A stretch of 64,000 nt of DNA from Saccharopolyspora hirsuta (GTDB taxonomy: Bacteria > Actinomycetota > Actinomycetes > Mycobacteriales > Pseudonocardiaceae), in assembly GCF_008630535.1 (NCBI RefSeq), contig NZ_VWPH01000005.1, positions 62,001 through 126,000 of the forward strand. Reading direction: 5' to 3'. How positions within the stretch are numbered: position 1 is the first letter of the stretch; every line of letters starts with the position of its first letter. This document shows, one piece after another, positions 24,801 to 33,571 of the stretch. The notes under the pieces were generated by a model that was not told the DNA's origin, made no database searches, and worked only from the letters and a program-made list of their open reading frames with translations. The position numbers and the translations under genes are program-made.

Positions 24801-24824
24801 GTTCAGTCCGTACGATGACTGAAC
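24801..24824. promoter_or_regulatory. Inverted repeat GTTCAGT-N10-ACTGAAC
   Basis: Seven-base perfect arms, 10-nt spacer containing TACGATG. It overlaps the start of the truncated hydrolase frame and has the same spacer length as the TetR operator at 25151-25186. Confidence 0.4.
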
Positions 24825-25156
24825 GTAGTCAGGATGCTGGGGTGGTTGACTCGCTGGTTGGGGTGCCTCTCCCCTGGTTCTGGGAGCGGCTCGGGGTTTC
24901 CGTCGAGGATGATTGGGTGTTTTTCGCGCGCAGCAACGGGTTCCGGGTTGCGTTCGAGGTGTGCGGGGACGGTCCTCCGCTGGTTCTGCACCCGGGGATG
25001 TTCCAGATCGGTGAGCGCTGGGATCGGGCGGGGTGCACCGCTCCCCTGGCCTCGTCGCACACGGTGATCACCATCGATCCGCTGGGGCTCGGGGCCAGTG
25101 ATGCTCCGCAGGACGCTTCCGGGTCGAGGTGGGGTCGGCGGGTAGGTGTTTCGTAG
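24815..25156 (+). pseudogene. Truncated alpha/beta hydrolase (N-terminal part only)
   Basis: The first 100 residues look like an alpha/beta hydrolase N terminus: an FRVAFEVCGDGPPLVLHPG strand with oxyanion region, then HTVITIDPLGLGASDAPQDA. The frame then hits non-homologous sequence and stops before the nucleophile elbow, Asp and His. The break falls directly before the operator of the next TetR gene. It looks like a 3'-deleted gene, perhaps replaced by the TetR/hydrolase operon. A small functional protein is unlikely. Confidence 0.5.
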
Positions 25157-25186
25157 TGACCAGATCTGCAATACTGGTCACTACGA
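25151..25186. promoter_or_regulatory. TetR operator with 13-bp perfect arms
   Basis: TCGTAGTGACCAG and CTGGTCACTACGA flank a 10-nt spacer, 17 bp upstream of the TetR GTG. The spacer ends in CAATA, which can serve as part of a -10. The site is placed to autorepress the TetR/hydrolase operon. Confidence 0.75.
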
Positions 25187-25202
25187 GACCTCGGGAGGCG
25201 CT

Positions 25203-25874
25203 GTGCCCCGTTCGACCATTCCCGACCGCGCGAACGTGATCCTGGATCAGGCGCGCGAGATCGTGCTGGAGAAGGGCTACCAGCGCACCACCATCGCTGA
25301 GATCGCCCGCCGCGCCGGGGTCGGCAAGGGGGCGGTCTACCTGGACTTCCCCTCCAAGGAGGCGCTGCTGGACGCGCTGCTCGTCCGCTCGGCGCGGTCG
25401 CTGACGCAGGCGGTGCGCGATCGGGTGGACCGCAGCGCTCAGCCGGTGGCGCTGTCGGCGGTCTACCGCTTCGGGCTCGAGGCGCTGCTGGGCGATGAGC
25501 TGATGCTGGCCTGCTACCTGGCCGACGACGGTGTGCTCGGCGGCTACCTGCGGGAGAAGGGGCCGCAGCGGTACCGGCCACGGATGGACTGGTTGGCCGA
25601 CTACGTCGCCGAGCTGAGCCGGGCGGGGCTGCTGCGCGCCGATCTGGATCCGGGCGCGGCGTCGCTGATGATGTCGGTGTTCGCCGTGGGGTTGGCGAAC
25701 GCCTCGGCGACGGTGGGGGCGCTGACCGGGGAGCAGCTGGGACAAGCGGTGGAGTTGATGGCCGGGTTGATCGCCGCCGGGTGGGAGGTCGGTGACGGGG
25801 CCGATCCCGCGGCCGCGCACCGGGCGCACATCCGGTTGCTGGAGCTGTTGGCCGACCAGATCGGAGCGTCATGA
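25203..25874 (+). CDS. TetR family regulator
   Basis: 223 residues. The HTH spans about residues 8-52: NVILDQAREIVLEKGYQRTT, then IAEIARRAGVGKGAVYLDF. The remainder is a helical ligand domain. GTG at 25203 follows GGGAGG; the longer upstream frame runs through the operator and is rejected. ATGA overlap with the downstream hydrolase gene. The dyad immediately upstream suggests autoregulation and control of the hydrolase. Confidence 0.92.
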   Translation: MPRSTIPDRANVILDQAREIVLEKGYQRTTIAEIARRAGVGKGAVYLDFPSKEALLDALLVRSARSLTQAVRDRVDRSAQPVALSAVYRFGLEALLGDELMLACYLADDGVLGGYLREKGPQRYRPRMDWLADYVAELSRAGLLRADLDPGAASLMMSVFAVGLANASATVGALTGEQLGQAVELMAGLIAAGWEVGDGADPAAAHRAHIRLLELLADQIGAS

Positions 25875-26746
25875 CCGCCGATGTTTTCGCCCGCTACCAG
25901 GACGTCTGGCTGCCGCAGGGGCCGTTGCGGGTGTACCGGGCCGGGCCGGAAGGTGCGCCGTGCGTGGTGTTGCTGCATGGGGCGATGCTGGACACCGCGG
26001 AGCTGACGTGGCGGCACCTGATGCCGGTGCTGGCTCGTGATCGGCAGGTGGTGGCGGTGGACATGCCGCGGCACGGCGGGTCGCGGCCGTGGGAGGGGCT
26101 GGTGGATCAGGCGCGGATGGAGCGTGTGGTCGACGAGCTGCTGGATCACTTCGGGATCTCCCGCGCCGCGCTGGTGGGGTTGTCGATGGGCGGTGGGGTC
26201 GGCATCGGGTACGCGTTGGCGCGTCCGGAGCGGGTTTCCGGGCTCGTGGCGATCAACCCGGGCGGGCTGGACGACAAGCGGCCGTGGCAGCTGCTGACGT
26301 GGTTGGGGTTGCAGTGGGGTGCGTTGTTGCGCTGGTCGGCGCGGTGGGTGGCCTCGCCTTCACTGTTACGGCGTTCGATGGTCAAGACGTTCACCCAGGG
26401 CGAGGGCACCCGGGACTTCGAGGTGCTGATGGGGTTGATCGAGGCCGAGGCGCGGCGGCGGGTGGAGCACGGTGAGCGGGCGCTGGACGACTGGCAGATC
26501 GCTGCTTTCGGGCCGTGGCGGATGCGGCTCAACCACACCCTGGTGCTGGCGGGGTTGCGGGTTCCGTCGCTGTGGGTGCACGGGAAGCTGGACACGTTGG
26601 TCAGCGAGGCGGTGATGCGGCGGGCGGCGGAGTCGGCTCCGAGGGCGTCCTACGTGGGCATCGACGGGGCCGGGCACGTGGCGTTGCTGGATCAGCCCGA
26701 TGCGGTCAACGGGGCGATCGTGTCCTTCCTCGACGGGCTGGACTGA
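25871..26746 (+). CDS. Alpha/beta hydrolase
   Basis: 291 residues. Oxyanion motif LLHGAML near residue 35, nucleophile elbow GLSMGGG with Ser105, Asp near 241 in HGKLDTLV and His269 in GAGHVALLDQP complete the triad. Cytoplasmic, no signal peptide. Coupled to the TetR gene, which probably responds to the substrate or product. Substrate specificity cannot be inferred. Confidence 0.92.
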   Translation: MTADVFARYQDVWLPQGPLRVYRAGPEGAPCVVLLHGAMLDTAELTWRHLMPVLARDRQVVAVDMPRHGGSRPWEGLVDQARMERVVDELLDHFGISRAALVGLSMGGGVGIGYALARPERVSGLVAINPGGLDDKRPWQLLTWLGLQWGALLRWSARWVASPSLLRRSMVKTFTQGEGTRDFEVLMGLIEAEARRRVEHGERALDDWQIAAFGPWRMRLNHTLVLAGLRVPSLWVHGKLDTLVSEAVMRRAAESAPRASYVGIDGAGHVALLDQPDAVNGAIVSFLDGLD

Positions 26747-26749
26747 GCG

Positions 26750-27145
26750 CTAGGCGGTCAGGACCGCTTGGGTCTGGGTGGTGTGGCCGAGGCGGCGGCC
26801 GGTGTCGTCGAGCAGTTCGGTCTGCACGGTGATGCTGGTGCGGCCCACGTGGAGGGGGCGGCTCACCGCGTGCAGGGTGCCTTCGCGCAGGGCGCGGAAG
26901 AAGTTGGTCTTGGACTCGGTGGTGGCGGTACTGGCGCCGTCGGGCAGGTTGAGGTGGGCGCAGATCGCGCCTGCGGAGTCGGCCAGGGTCATGACCGCTC
27001 CCCCGTGCAGCACTCCTCCCGCGGTGCAGTGCTGGGGCGCCCAGTCCAGGTGGGCGCGGACCTCGTGCGGGGTGGCTTCGGTCAGGTGCACGCCGAGGGC
27101 CTGGGCGAAGGGCATCAGGGCGATCAGCTGCTGGTGGTCGGTCAC
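26750..27145 (-). CDS. PaaI-family hotdog thioesterase
   Basis: 131 residues of the 4HBT/PaaI fold. The signature HCTAGGVLHGGAVMTLADSAG near residue 39 and the SKTNFFRALREG strand near 78 are typical. Such enzymes hydrolyse acyl- or aryl-CoA thioesters in the cytoplasm. The GTG start overlaps the stop of the BKACE gene (GTGA), so the two are coupled and the thioesterase may release the CoA product of the cleavage enzyme. Confidence 0.9.
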   Translation of the reverse strand: MTDHQQLIALMPFAQALGVHLTEATPHEVRAHLDWAPQHCTAGGVLHGGAVMTLADSAGAICAHLNLPDGASTATTESKTNFFRALREGTLHAVSRPLHVGRTSITVQTELLDDTGRRLGHTTQTQAVLTA

Positions 27146-27864
27146 CGGGCTCCCCCGGTGAGCATCCTGGTGGCGGCGGTGACGAGTTCGGCGTTGTCGG
27201 CGGCGATCTGCCCGTCGGGCAGCACGAGGGTGTCCTCCAGGCCGATGCGGGTGGCCAGGCCGCGGCGGGCGGCCACGGCCAGCACCGGCCAGGCTCCGGC
27301 GGCTTCGCCGTGCAGGAGGATCGGGGCGGGTGCGGGGTGCAGGCGGGCCAGCAGCGCTTCGGCGGTGGTGGCCGCGCCGCGGGCGGTGAGGTCGGTGACC
27401 TCGGCGAGGATGCGCAGCACGCGGTTGCGGTGCGGTGAGCGGTGGAACTGCTGGTCGGCGTCGGTGCCGGAGTAGATGCCAGCTTCCACGCCGATGCCGC
27501 GTTCGAGCAGGGTGGCGGCGACGTCGTCGGCGCCGGGTTCGTGCCAGTTGACCGAGGCGTGGTCGGGCAGCACGGTCCAGGCGCGGATGGCCCGGATGCG
27601 GGCGGCGGCGTCGGGGGCGGTCCAGGCGCCGGTGGTGACGCCGACCGGGATGCCGGGTGCGGCGGCGCGCACGGCGCGCACGGTGGCGGCCACCAGGTGC
27701 GGGTCGAGGCTGTCGGTGCCGTCGGGGGCTTTGGGGTGCAGGTGGATGTCGGTGGCTCCGGCGGCCACCGCGTCGGCGGCGGCCTTGGCCAGTTCCTCCG
27801 GGTGCACGGGCAGGTGGAAGTGCTCGCGCGGTGACCGGGCGCCGTTGAGGCAGACCTGCAGCAT
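27142..27864 (-). CDS. Beta-keto acid cleavage enzyme (BKACE, DUF849)
   Basis: 240 residues, on the short side for the family. VCLNGARSPREHFHLPVHP at the N terminus, metal-site DIHLHPKAPDGTDSL near residue 39 and the C-terminal IGLEDTLVLPDGQIAADNAE are BKACE hallmarks. Family members use zinc to exchange a beta-keto acid and acetyl-CoA into acetoacetate and a new CoA ester. Coupled to a PaaI thioesterase. The beta-keto substrate is unknown. Confidence 0.9.
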   Translation of the reverse strand: MLQVCLNGARSPREHFHLPVHPEELAKAAADAVAAGATDIHLHPKAPDGTDSLDPHLVAATVRAVRAAAPGIPVGVTTGAWTAPDAAARIRAIRAWTVLPDHASVNWHEPGADDVAATLLERGIGVEAGIYSGTDADQQFHRSPHRNRVLRILAEVTDLTARGAATTAEALLARLHPAPAPILLHGEAAGAWPVLAVAARRGLATRIGLEDTLVLPDGQIAADNAELVTAATRMLTGGAR

Positions 27865-27976
27865 GGCTCGATTCTCCCCTGGTGGGAGGCTGGTGCGGAA
27901 GTTGGCGAACCCGTTTCGTGATCATCTCGCAGCGCTGCCCCACCATCGGTGGATGGCGGCGGCTAGCGTGGGTGGG

Positions 27977-28546
27977 GTGTTGAGCAAGCGGATCCTGCGT
28001 GGTGTGGCTGCCGGGGAGATCACCGAGGCCTACCTGCGCTGGCCCAGCCGGTTGGCCGAGCCGGGCAGCCAGTTGAGCACGGCGGTGGGGTTGATCGGCA
28101 TCGGTGCGGTGGTGCGGGTCGATCCCGCCGAGCTGACCGATGCCGATGCGCGGCGGGCCGGGTTCGGTTCTGCGGCGGGGTTGCGGTCGTCGTTGGACAA
28201 GCACGGGCGGGGTGAGGTGTACCGGCTGGTGCTGAGCTTCGACGGGCCTGCGCCGCAGGTGGTGTCGCAGCCGGTGGTGCTGGGGGTGTCCGAGCGGGCT
28301 GCGATCGACCGGGAGCTGGCGCGGTTGGACGTGTCGGCGCCGCGGGGGCCGTGGACGCGTCAGGTGCTGGAGGTGTTGCGGCGGCGGCCGGGTGTTCGCG
28401 CGGCTGAGCTCGCCGCGGAGCAGAACCGGCCGGTGTCGCGGTGCAAGTCCGACGTGTGGCGGTTGCGGGAGTTGGGGCTGGTCGAGCCGGTGGCGGACGG
28501 GTTCGGGCTCTCGGCGCGGGGGCGGGCGTTCCTCGGCGGTGGCTGA
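27977..28546 (+). CDS. ASCH/PUA-like protein with C-terminal winged helix
   Basis: 189 residues. The N-terminal half (KRILRGVAAGEITEAYLRWP, then a VGLIGIGAVVRVDPAELTDA stretch and EVYRLVLSFDG) resembles an ASCH domain, a PUA-like RNA/nucleotide-binding fold. The C-terminal half (PWTRQVLEVLRRRPGVRAAE to VWRLRELGLVEPVADGFGLS) looks like a winged helix. I do not recognise a named protein. A TAGCGT hexamer 7 nt before the GTG points to a leaderless mRNA. Confidence 0.65.
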   Translation: MLSKRILRGVAAGEITEAYLRWPSRLAEPGSQLSTAVGLIGIGAVVRVDPAELTDADARRAGFGSAAGLRSSLDKHGRGEVYRLVLSFDGPAPQVVSQPVVLGVSERAAIDRELARLDVSAPRGPWTRQVLEVLRRRPGVRAAELAAEQNRPVSRCKSDVWRLRELGLVEPVADGFGLSARGRAFLGGG

Positions 28547-28552
28547 TGCGGG

Positions 28553-29188
28553 TCAGCGGGGGCGGATGATGCCGCGTTGCAGGGCGGTGGTGATGGCTGC
28601 GGTGCGGTTGTCGACTTCGAGCTTGTCGTAGATGTGCACCAGGTGGGTCTTGACGGTGGCTTCGCTGATGAACAGGGCTTTGGACAGCGCCCGGTTGGAC
28701 AGGCCCTGGGCCAGCAGCTGCAGGATCTCCACCTCGCGGGGGCTCAGCGCGGGCTGGGGTCGGCGCAGGTGGCCCAGCAGGCGGGCGGCCACGCCGGGGG
28801 CCAGCGCGGTCTGGCCCTGGGCGGCCAGCTGCACGGCTTGGCAGAGCTCTTCGGGCGGGGCGTCTTTGAGCATGTAGCCGGTGGCGCCTGCTTCGACGGC
28901 GGCCAGGATGTCGGCGTCGGAGTCGTAGGTGGTCAGCACCAGCACCGGTGGGCCGCCGTCGGCGGTGATGCGGCGGGTGGCGGTGACGCCGTCCATGCCG
29001 GTGGGCATCTGCAGGTCCATCAGGACGATGTCGACGTCGGCGCTGGTCAGGGCGTCGAGGGCGGCTTGGCCGTCGGCGGCTTCGGCGACCACGGTCATGC
29101 CCGGCTGGTCGTCGAACATGGCGCGCAGGCCGCGCCGCACCACGGGGTGGTCGTCGACGAGCAGGATGCGCAGCGGATCGGCGTTCAC
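28553..29188 (-). CDS. NarL/LuxR-type response regulator
   Basis: 211 residues. The receiver domain has acidic pocket D12/D13, phosphoacceptor D58 (VLMDLQMP), a Thr in VLTTYD and Lys in YMLKDAPP. The LuxR-type HTH is at about residues 145-205 (LSPREVEILQLLAQGLSNRA, then LSKALFISEATVKTHLVHIY). The GTG start overlaps the histidine-kinase stop as GTGA. Probably controls the divergent ABC transporter genes. Confidence 0.93.
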   Translation of the reverse strand: MNADPLRILLVDDHPVVRRGLRAMFDDQPGMTVVAEAADGQAALDALTSADVDIVLMDLQMPTGMDGVTATRRITADGGPPVLVLTTYDSDADILAAVEAGATGYMLKDAPPEELCQAVQLAAQGQTALAPGVAARLLGHLRRPQPALSPREVEILQLLAQGLSNRALSKALFISEATVKTHLVHIYDKLEVDNRTAAITTALQRGIIRPR

Positions 29189-30427
29189 CGGATCTCCTCG
29201 GGGGTCAGGGGCAGCCGGATGGCCACCGCGGTGCCGTCGCCGGGTGCGGATTCCACGGCCATCGATCCGCCCAGGGCGGTGATGCGTTCGCGCAGGCCGG
29301 TCAGCCCGTAGCCGCTGCCGTCCGGGGCGGGGCGGACCGCGGTGGGGTCGAATCCGGTGCCGTCGTCGTAGATGTCGAGGGTGACTTCGGTGTCGAGGTA
29401 GCCGAGGGTGACCACGGCGGTGCTGGCGCGGGCGTGGCGGGTGACGTTGGACAGGCTGGTCTGGGCGGCGCGCAGCAGCGCTACTTCGTAGCTGGAGGGC
29501 AGTGCGACGGGGGTGCCGTTGGTGTGCAGTCGGCAGTGCACGCCGGTTTCGCGGGCGGTGTTGGCGCACAGCCTTTCGAGTGCTTGCGGGAGTCCGGCGT
29601 CGCTGAGCGAGGGTGGGCGCAGGTCGTGGACGAAGCGGCGGGCTTCGTCGAGGTTGTCGGCGGCGGTGCGGTGGGCTTCGGTGATGCGGGCGCGGGCTTT
29701 GTCGGCCTCGGGTGGCAGGGCGGATTCGGCGGCGCGCAGCAGCAGGACGATGCTGGAGAGGCCTTTGGGCGAGGGTGTCGTGGATTTCGCGGGCCAGTCG
29801 TTCGCGTTCGGCGGCGACCCCGGCCTGGTGCTGGGTGGTGGCCAGTTCGGCGCGGGTGCGGGTGAGGTCGTCGATGAGGGCCTGGCGGCGTTGGGTCTCG
29901 GCGTAGATGGCGGCGTATCCCCACGTGATGACGACGGCGACACCGGCGCCGATGATCGGGCCGAGCACCATGCCCACGCTCCAGGTGCCGGTGCGCCAGC
30001 CTTGCGCGACCACGACCACGGCGGTGACGACCACGACTGCGACCAGGGCGTGGCGGCCGTGCAGCAGGTGCAGGTGCAGGAAGAACAGCGGGAAGGCCAG
30101 CCAGGCGAAGTCGGGGCTGATGGCCAGCAGGGCGGCCCAGACCGCGGTGACCGCGGCCAGCCAGGTCATCGCCAGCCACCGGCGGTGCAGCGAGTGGCGC
30201 AGCAGGGCGCCGGTGCCGTAGACGGCGGTGAGCACGAGGGCTCCGGCCACCGCGAGCCAGCCGGTGGGGTGGGTCAGGGCGACGCGGGCGGTGGCGATGG
30301 CCAGCAGCAGGAGGAAGCCGGTGTGGAAGGCCAGGCGCACCAGCCGCAGGACGGCGGCCAGGCCCGGGCTGGGTGAGGCGGTGTCGGGCACTGCGGTCAC
30401 CTTAGCCGCTGGTGCGGGGGTGTTCAC
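29185..30427 (-). pseudogene. Two-component histidine kinase (HisKA_3/NarX type), frameshifted
   Basis: Read with one correction, this is a complete kinase of about 410 residues. It has a membrane domain of five or six helices, then a coiled segment and the His box ERERLAREIHDTLAQ. GLSSIVLLLRAAES and a HATPase with GSGYGLTGLRERI follow in another frame. The two parts join if one A is removed from the AAA run (complement of TTT at 29764-29766). As written, the kinase is broken just after the phosphoacceptor His. Either a sequencing error or a recent mutation; the rest shows no decay. GTG at 30427 follows AGAAAGG. Confidence 0.8.
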
Positions 30428-30597
30428 CAGGACCTTTCTAGCCGCTGCGGGGTCGGCCCGGCATCGTTCGTTCGGTTGAGTTCGGGCTGCACCGCGCGGC
30501 GCGGCGCAAATCAATCCGCGCTGCGATGGCGGGCGGGCCTGCGGCGGTGAGGCTGGGGTGCGGTAAATGCAGACCACGACCGGAAAGCAGAGCACTC

Positions 30598-31665
30598 GTG
30601 TTCCTCGCCATCCGCGACATCCGCTTCGCCAAGGGGCGGTTCGCGCTCATGGGATCCGTGGTGGGGCTGATCACGCTGCTGATCGTGCTGTTGTCGGGAC
30701 TGACCGCGGGCCTGGCCCACCAGTCCACCTCAGCGATCGCGCAGCTGCCCGCCACCCGCATCGCCTTCGGGGCTCCCGCCGGGCAGGCCCCGGAGAAGTC
30801 CTTCGCCGATTCCTCGGTGACCGCCGAGCAGCTGGCCGCCTACCGGGATGCGCCCGGGGTGCGGTGGGCCGAGCCGCTGGGCATCACCCAGACCCGGCTG
30901 GACACCCCCGCCGGGGGTGCGGCGGTCACCGTGTTCGGGGTGGCGCCGGGGGCGGGCCTGTCCCCCGTCCCGGTCGTGCCGGGTGGGCTGGTGATCAGCC
31001 GCGAGCTGGCCGAGGGGGCCGGGCTCGTGGTGGGTCAGCGCGTGCAGGCCGGTGCCGCGGAGTTGACCGTTGACGGGATCGTCGAGGACGCCTTCTACAG
31101 CCACACGCCGGTGGCGTGGACGGCGTTGGAGACCTGGTCGGCGTTGCGGCCGCCGCACGCCGGTGCCGCGGTGGCCACGGTCATCGCCGCCGACGTCGAG
31201 GACCCGTCCGCCGCGGATGCCGCGGCCGGGACCGCTTCGGAGACGGTGGCGGGGAGTTTGTCGGGCATCGGCTCCTACTCCTCGGAGAACGGGTCGCTGC
31301 TGATGATGCAGGGGTTGCTGTACGCGATCTCGGCGCTGGTCATCGGCGCGTTCATGACCGTGTGGACGATCCAGCGCAGCGGTGACATCGCCGTGCTCAA
31401 GGCGCTGGGCGGGGCCACCGGGTACCTGCTGCGCGATGCGCTGGCGCAGTCGGTGATCGTGCTGCTGCTGGGCGCGGGGCTCGGTGGTGCGGTGGGTGTC
31501 GGGTTGGGGGCGGCGGCCGCGCAGGTGGTGCCGTTCCAGCTCACCGCCGCCACGACCGTGCTGCCGGTGGCGTTGATGATCGTGCTGGGCATGGTCGGTG
31601 CCGCGCTGGCGGTGCGGCGCATCACCTCCGTCGACCCCTTGACCGCGCTGGGAGCCGCCCGATGA
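30598..31665 (+). CDS. ABC transporter permease, FtsX/MacB type
   Basis: 355 residues with the four-helix FtsX architecture. The N-terminal helix GLITLLIVLLSGLTAGLAHQ is followed by a large extracytoplasmic domain (about residues 45-230), then three helices near the C terminus and RRITSVDPLTALGAAR at the end. Such permeases move lipids, peptides or drugs by mechanotransmission. ATGA overlap with the ATPase gene. Divergent from the two-component genes, an arrangement common for stress or antibiotic-sensing modules. Confidence 0.9.
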   Translation: MFLAIRDIRFAKGRFALMGSVVGLITLLIVLLSGLTAGLAHQSTSAIAQLPATRIAFGAPAGQAPEKSFADSSVTAEQLAAYRDAPGVRWAEPLGITQTRLDTPAGGAAVTVFGVAPGAGLSPVPVVPGGLVISRELAEGAGLVVGQRVQAGAAELTVDGIVEDAFYSHTPVAWTALETWSALRPPHAGAAVATVIAADVEDPSAADAAAGTASETVAGSLSGIGSYSSENGSLLMMQGLLYAISALVIGAFMTVWTIQRSGDIAVLKALGGATGYLLRDALAQSVIVLLLGAGLGGAVGVGLGAAAAQVVPFQLTAATTVLPVALMIVLGMVGAALAVRRITSVDPLTALGAAR

Positions 31666-32345
31666 GCCTGGAACTGACCGATGTGCGTGTGACCTATCCC
31701 GACGGGGACCGGGTGCTGACCGCGCTGGACGGGGTGAACCTGCGGGTGGCCGCCGGGCAGCTGGTGGCCGTGGCGGGCCCGTCGGGGTCGGGCAAGTCCA
31801 GCCTGCTGGCGGTGGCCGCGACGCTGCTGCGCCCCGACTCCGGCCGGGTGGTCCTCGACGGTGTGGACGCCGGGGGCTTGTCGGCGGCGCAGCGCGCCCG
31901 GTTGCGGCTGGAGAAGGTCGGCATCGTCTTCCAGCAGCCGAACCTGCTGGCGTCGTTGACCGCGGTCGAGCAGGTGCTGGCCACCCACCACATGCGGGGT
32001 GGGTCGGTGCGCCGTCAGCGGCGCGCCGCGGCTGAGCTGCTGGCCACCGTGGGGCTGGACGGCAAGCAGCACCGCCGTCCGCACCAGCTCTCCGGCGGGG
32101 AGCGGCAGCGGGTCAACATCGCCCGCGCGCTCGCCGGGCGGCCCGCGGTGCTGCTGGTCGACGAGCCCACCGCCGCGCTCGACCACGACCGCGGCCGCCA
32201 GATCGTCGAGCTGCTGGCCGAGGTCACCCGCCAGCACCAGGTCGCCACCGTCATGGTCACCCACGACACCGAGTACCTCGACCAGGTCGACGAGGTCGTG
32301 GAGATGCGCGACGGGCGGCTGGGCGCGCTGGAAACCCACCGCTGA
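31662..32345 (+). CDS. ABC transporter ATP-binding protein, LolD/MacB type
   Basis: 227 residues. Walker A GPSGSGKSS near 39-47, Q-loop VFQQPNLL near 88, signature LSGGERQR near 143, Walker B LLVDEPTAALD near 162 and His switch VTHD near 199. It pairs with the coupled FtsX-type permease to form an exporter or mechanotransmission complex at the membrane. Confidence 0.94.
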   Translation: MSLELTDVRVTYPDGDRVLTALDGVNLRVAAGQLVAVAGPSGSGKSSLLAVAATLLRPDSGRVVLDGVDAGGLSAAQRARLRLEKVGIVFQQPNLLASLTAVEQVLATHHMRGGSVRRQRRAAAELLATVGLDGKQHRRPHQLSGGERQRVNIARALAGRPAVLLVDEPTAALDHDRGRQIVELLAEVTRQHQVATVMVTHDTEYLDQVDEVVEMRDGRLGALETHR

Positions 32346-32395
32346 CCCGCGCCGAGGAGCCGCCGGGCTTTCGGTTCCGGCGGCCCCCCGTGGTG

Positions 32396-33448
32396 TCAGT
32401 AGCGGGTGTTCATCGCCTCGCGCACCTCGGCCAGGGTGGTCTCGGCCAGGGCGTTGGCCGCCGCGTTGCCCCGCCGCAGGACCTCGCGCAGGTAGGCGCG
32501 GTCACCGGCCAGCTCCGCCCGGCGGGCGCGCAGCGGCGCCAGGTGCTCGTTGACCGCTTCGGTGACCACCTTCTTGAGCAGCGCCGCTCCGCCCGCGCCG
32601 ATCTCGGTGGCCAGCTCCTGCGGGTCGCGGCCGCTGCACAACCCGGCCAGCAGCAGCAGGCTGGCCACCTCGGGCCGGGTCTGCGGGTCGTAGGTGATGT
32701 GGCGCTGGGAGTCGGTCTTGGCGCCGCGGATTTGCCGGGCGGTCTCATCGGCGGTGGCCGACAGCAGGATCGCGTTGCCGCGGCTCTTGCTCATCTTGGT
32801 GCCGTCGGTGCCCAGCAGCAGCGGCGCGGGTGAGAGCAGCGCGTCGGGCTGCGGGAACAGCGGCCGGTAGCGGTCGTTGAAGCGGCGGGCGATGGTGCGG
32901 GTCAGCTCCAGGTGCGGCAGCTGGTCCTGGCCCACCGGCACCAGGTTGGCCTTGCCGAACAGGATGTCGGCGGCCTGGTGCGCGGGGTAGGTGAACATCA
33001 GGCCGCTGACGGCGGCCTGCCGAGAGTGCGCGATCTCGTCCTTGACCGTGGGGTTGCGGCTGAGCTCGGCCACCGACACCAGGCTCAGGAACGGCAGCAG
33101 CAGCTGGTTGAGCGCGGCCACCGCGCTGTGGGTGAAGATCGTGGCGCGCTGCGGGTCGATACCGGCCGCCAGGTAGTCCAGCACCAGGTCCTCGACGTGC
33201 TGCTGCAGGTGCTCGGCCACGTCGCGGTCGGTGAGCACCTGGTAGTCGGCGATGACCACCATCAGCTCCACGCCCTGCCGCTGCAGGCGCACCCGGTTGT
33301 GCAGGGTGCCGAAGTAGTGGCCCAGGTGCAGCAGGCCGGTGGGGCGGTCGCCGGTGAGCACGCGGAACTGCTGCGGCTGCTGCTGGACGAGCTCCTCCAG
33401 CTCGGCGCTGCGGCGCTCGGCTGGGGCGGTCTCGATCAGGCTGGTCAT
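32396..33448 (-). CDS. trpS: Tryptophanyl-tRNA synthetase
   Basis: 350 residues. Class I signatures are HLGH at residues 41-44 (HIGH) and KMSKS at 218-222; the GDRPTGLLHLGHYFG block is typical of TrpRS. It charges tRNA-Trp in the cytoplasm. The upstream region contains a complete trp-type attenuator, the arrangement known for the inducible, indolmycin-resistant second TrpRS of Streptomyces. I therefore infer that this is an auxiliary enzyme rather than the housekeeping copy, unless it is the only one in the genome. The start ATG follows GGGAG. Confidence 0.96.
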   Translation of the reverse strand: MTSLIETAPAERRSAELEELVQQQPQQFRVLTGDRPTGLLHLGHYFGTLHNRVRLQRQGVELMVVIADYQVLTDRDVAEHLQQHVEDLVLDYLAAGIDPQRATIFTHSAVAALNQLLLPFLSLVSVAELSRNPTVKDEIAHSRQAAVSGLMFTYPAHQAADILFGKANLVPVGQDQLPHLELTRTIARRFNDRYRPLFPQPDALLSPAPLLLGTDGTKMSKSRGNAILLSATADETARQIRGAKTDSQRHITYDPQTRPEVASLLLLAGLCSGRDPQELATEIGAGGAALLKKVVTEAVNEHLAPLRARRAELAGDRAYLREVLRRGNAAANALAETTLAEVREAMNTRY

Positions 33449-33515
33449 GGTTCTCCCGGAACTTGCTCGGTGGGCCTCGGCCGGACACCCCGCCGATCGT
33501 GGGAGAACACGAGAA

Positions 33516-33539
33516 CGGGCCGTTCAACCGAACGGCCCG
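33516..33539 (-). terminator. Attenuator terminator in trpS leader
   Basis: CGGGCCGTTC and GAACGGCCCG form a perfect 10-bp stem with a 4-nt loop, followed on the minus strand by TTCTCGTGTTCT. It lies between the leader peptide and trpS and would stop transcription when Trp-tRNA is plentiful. Confidence 0.8.
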
Positions 33540-33571
33540 GGACGATGTCGTGCACGAACTGGTGGCCGCTC

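Noticed and set aside
28553..30595. Single 680-codon protein joining kinase membrane domain to response regulator
   Set aside because: The middle 190 codons are Arg/His/Pro shadow sequence; the kinase continues in another frame, so this is a frameshift artefact and not a fusion.
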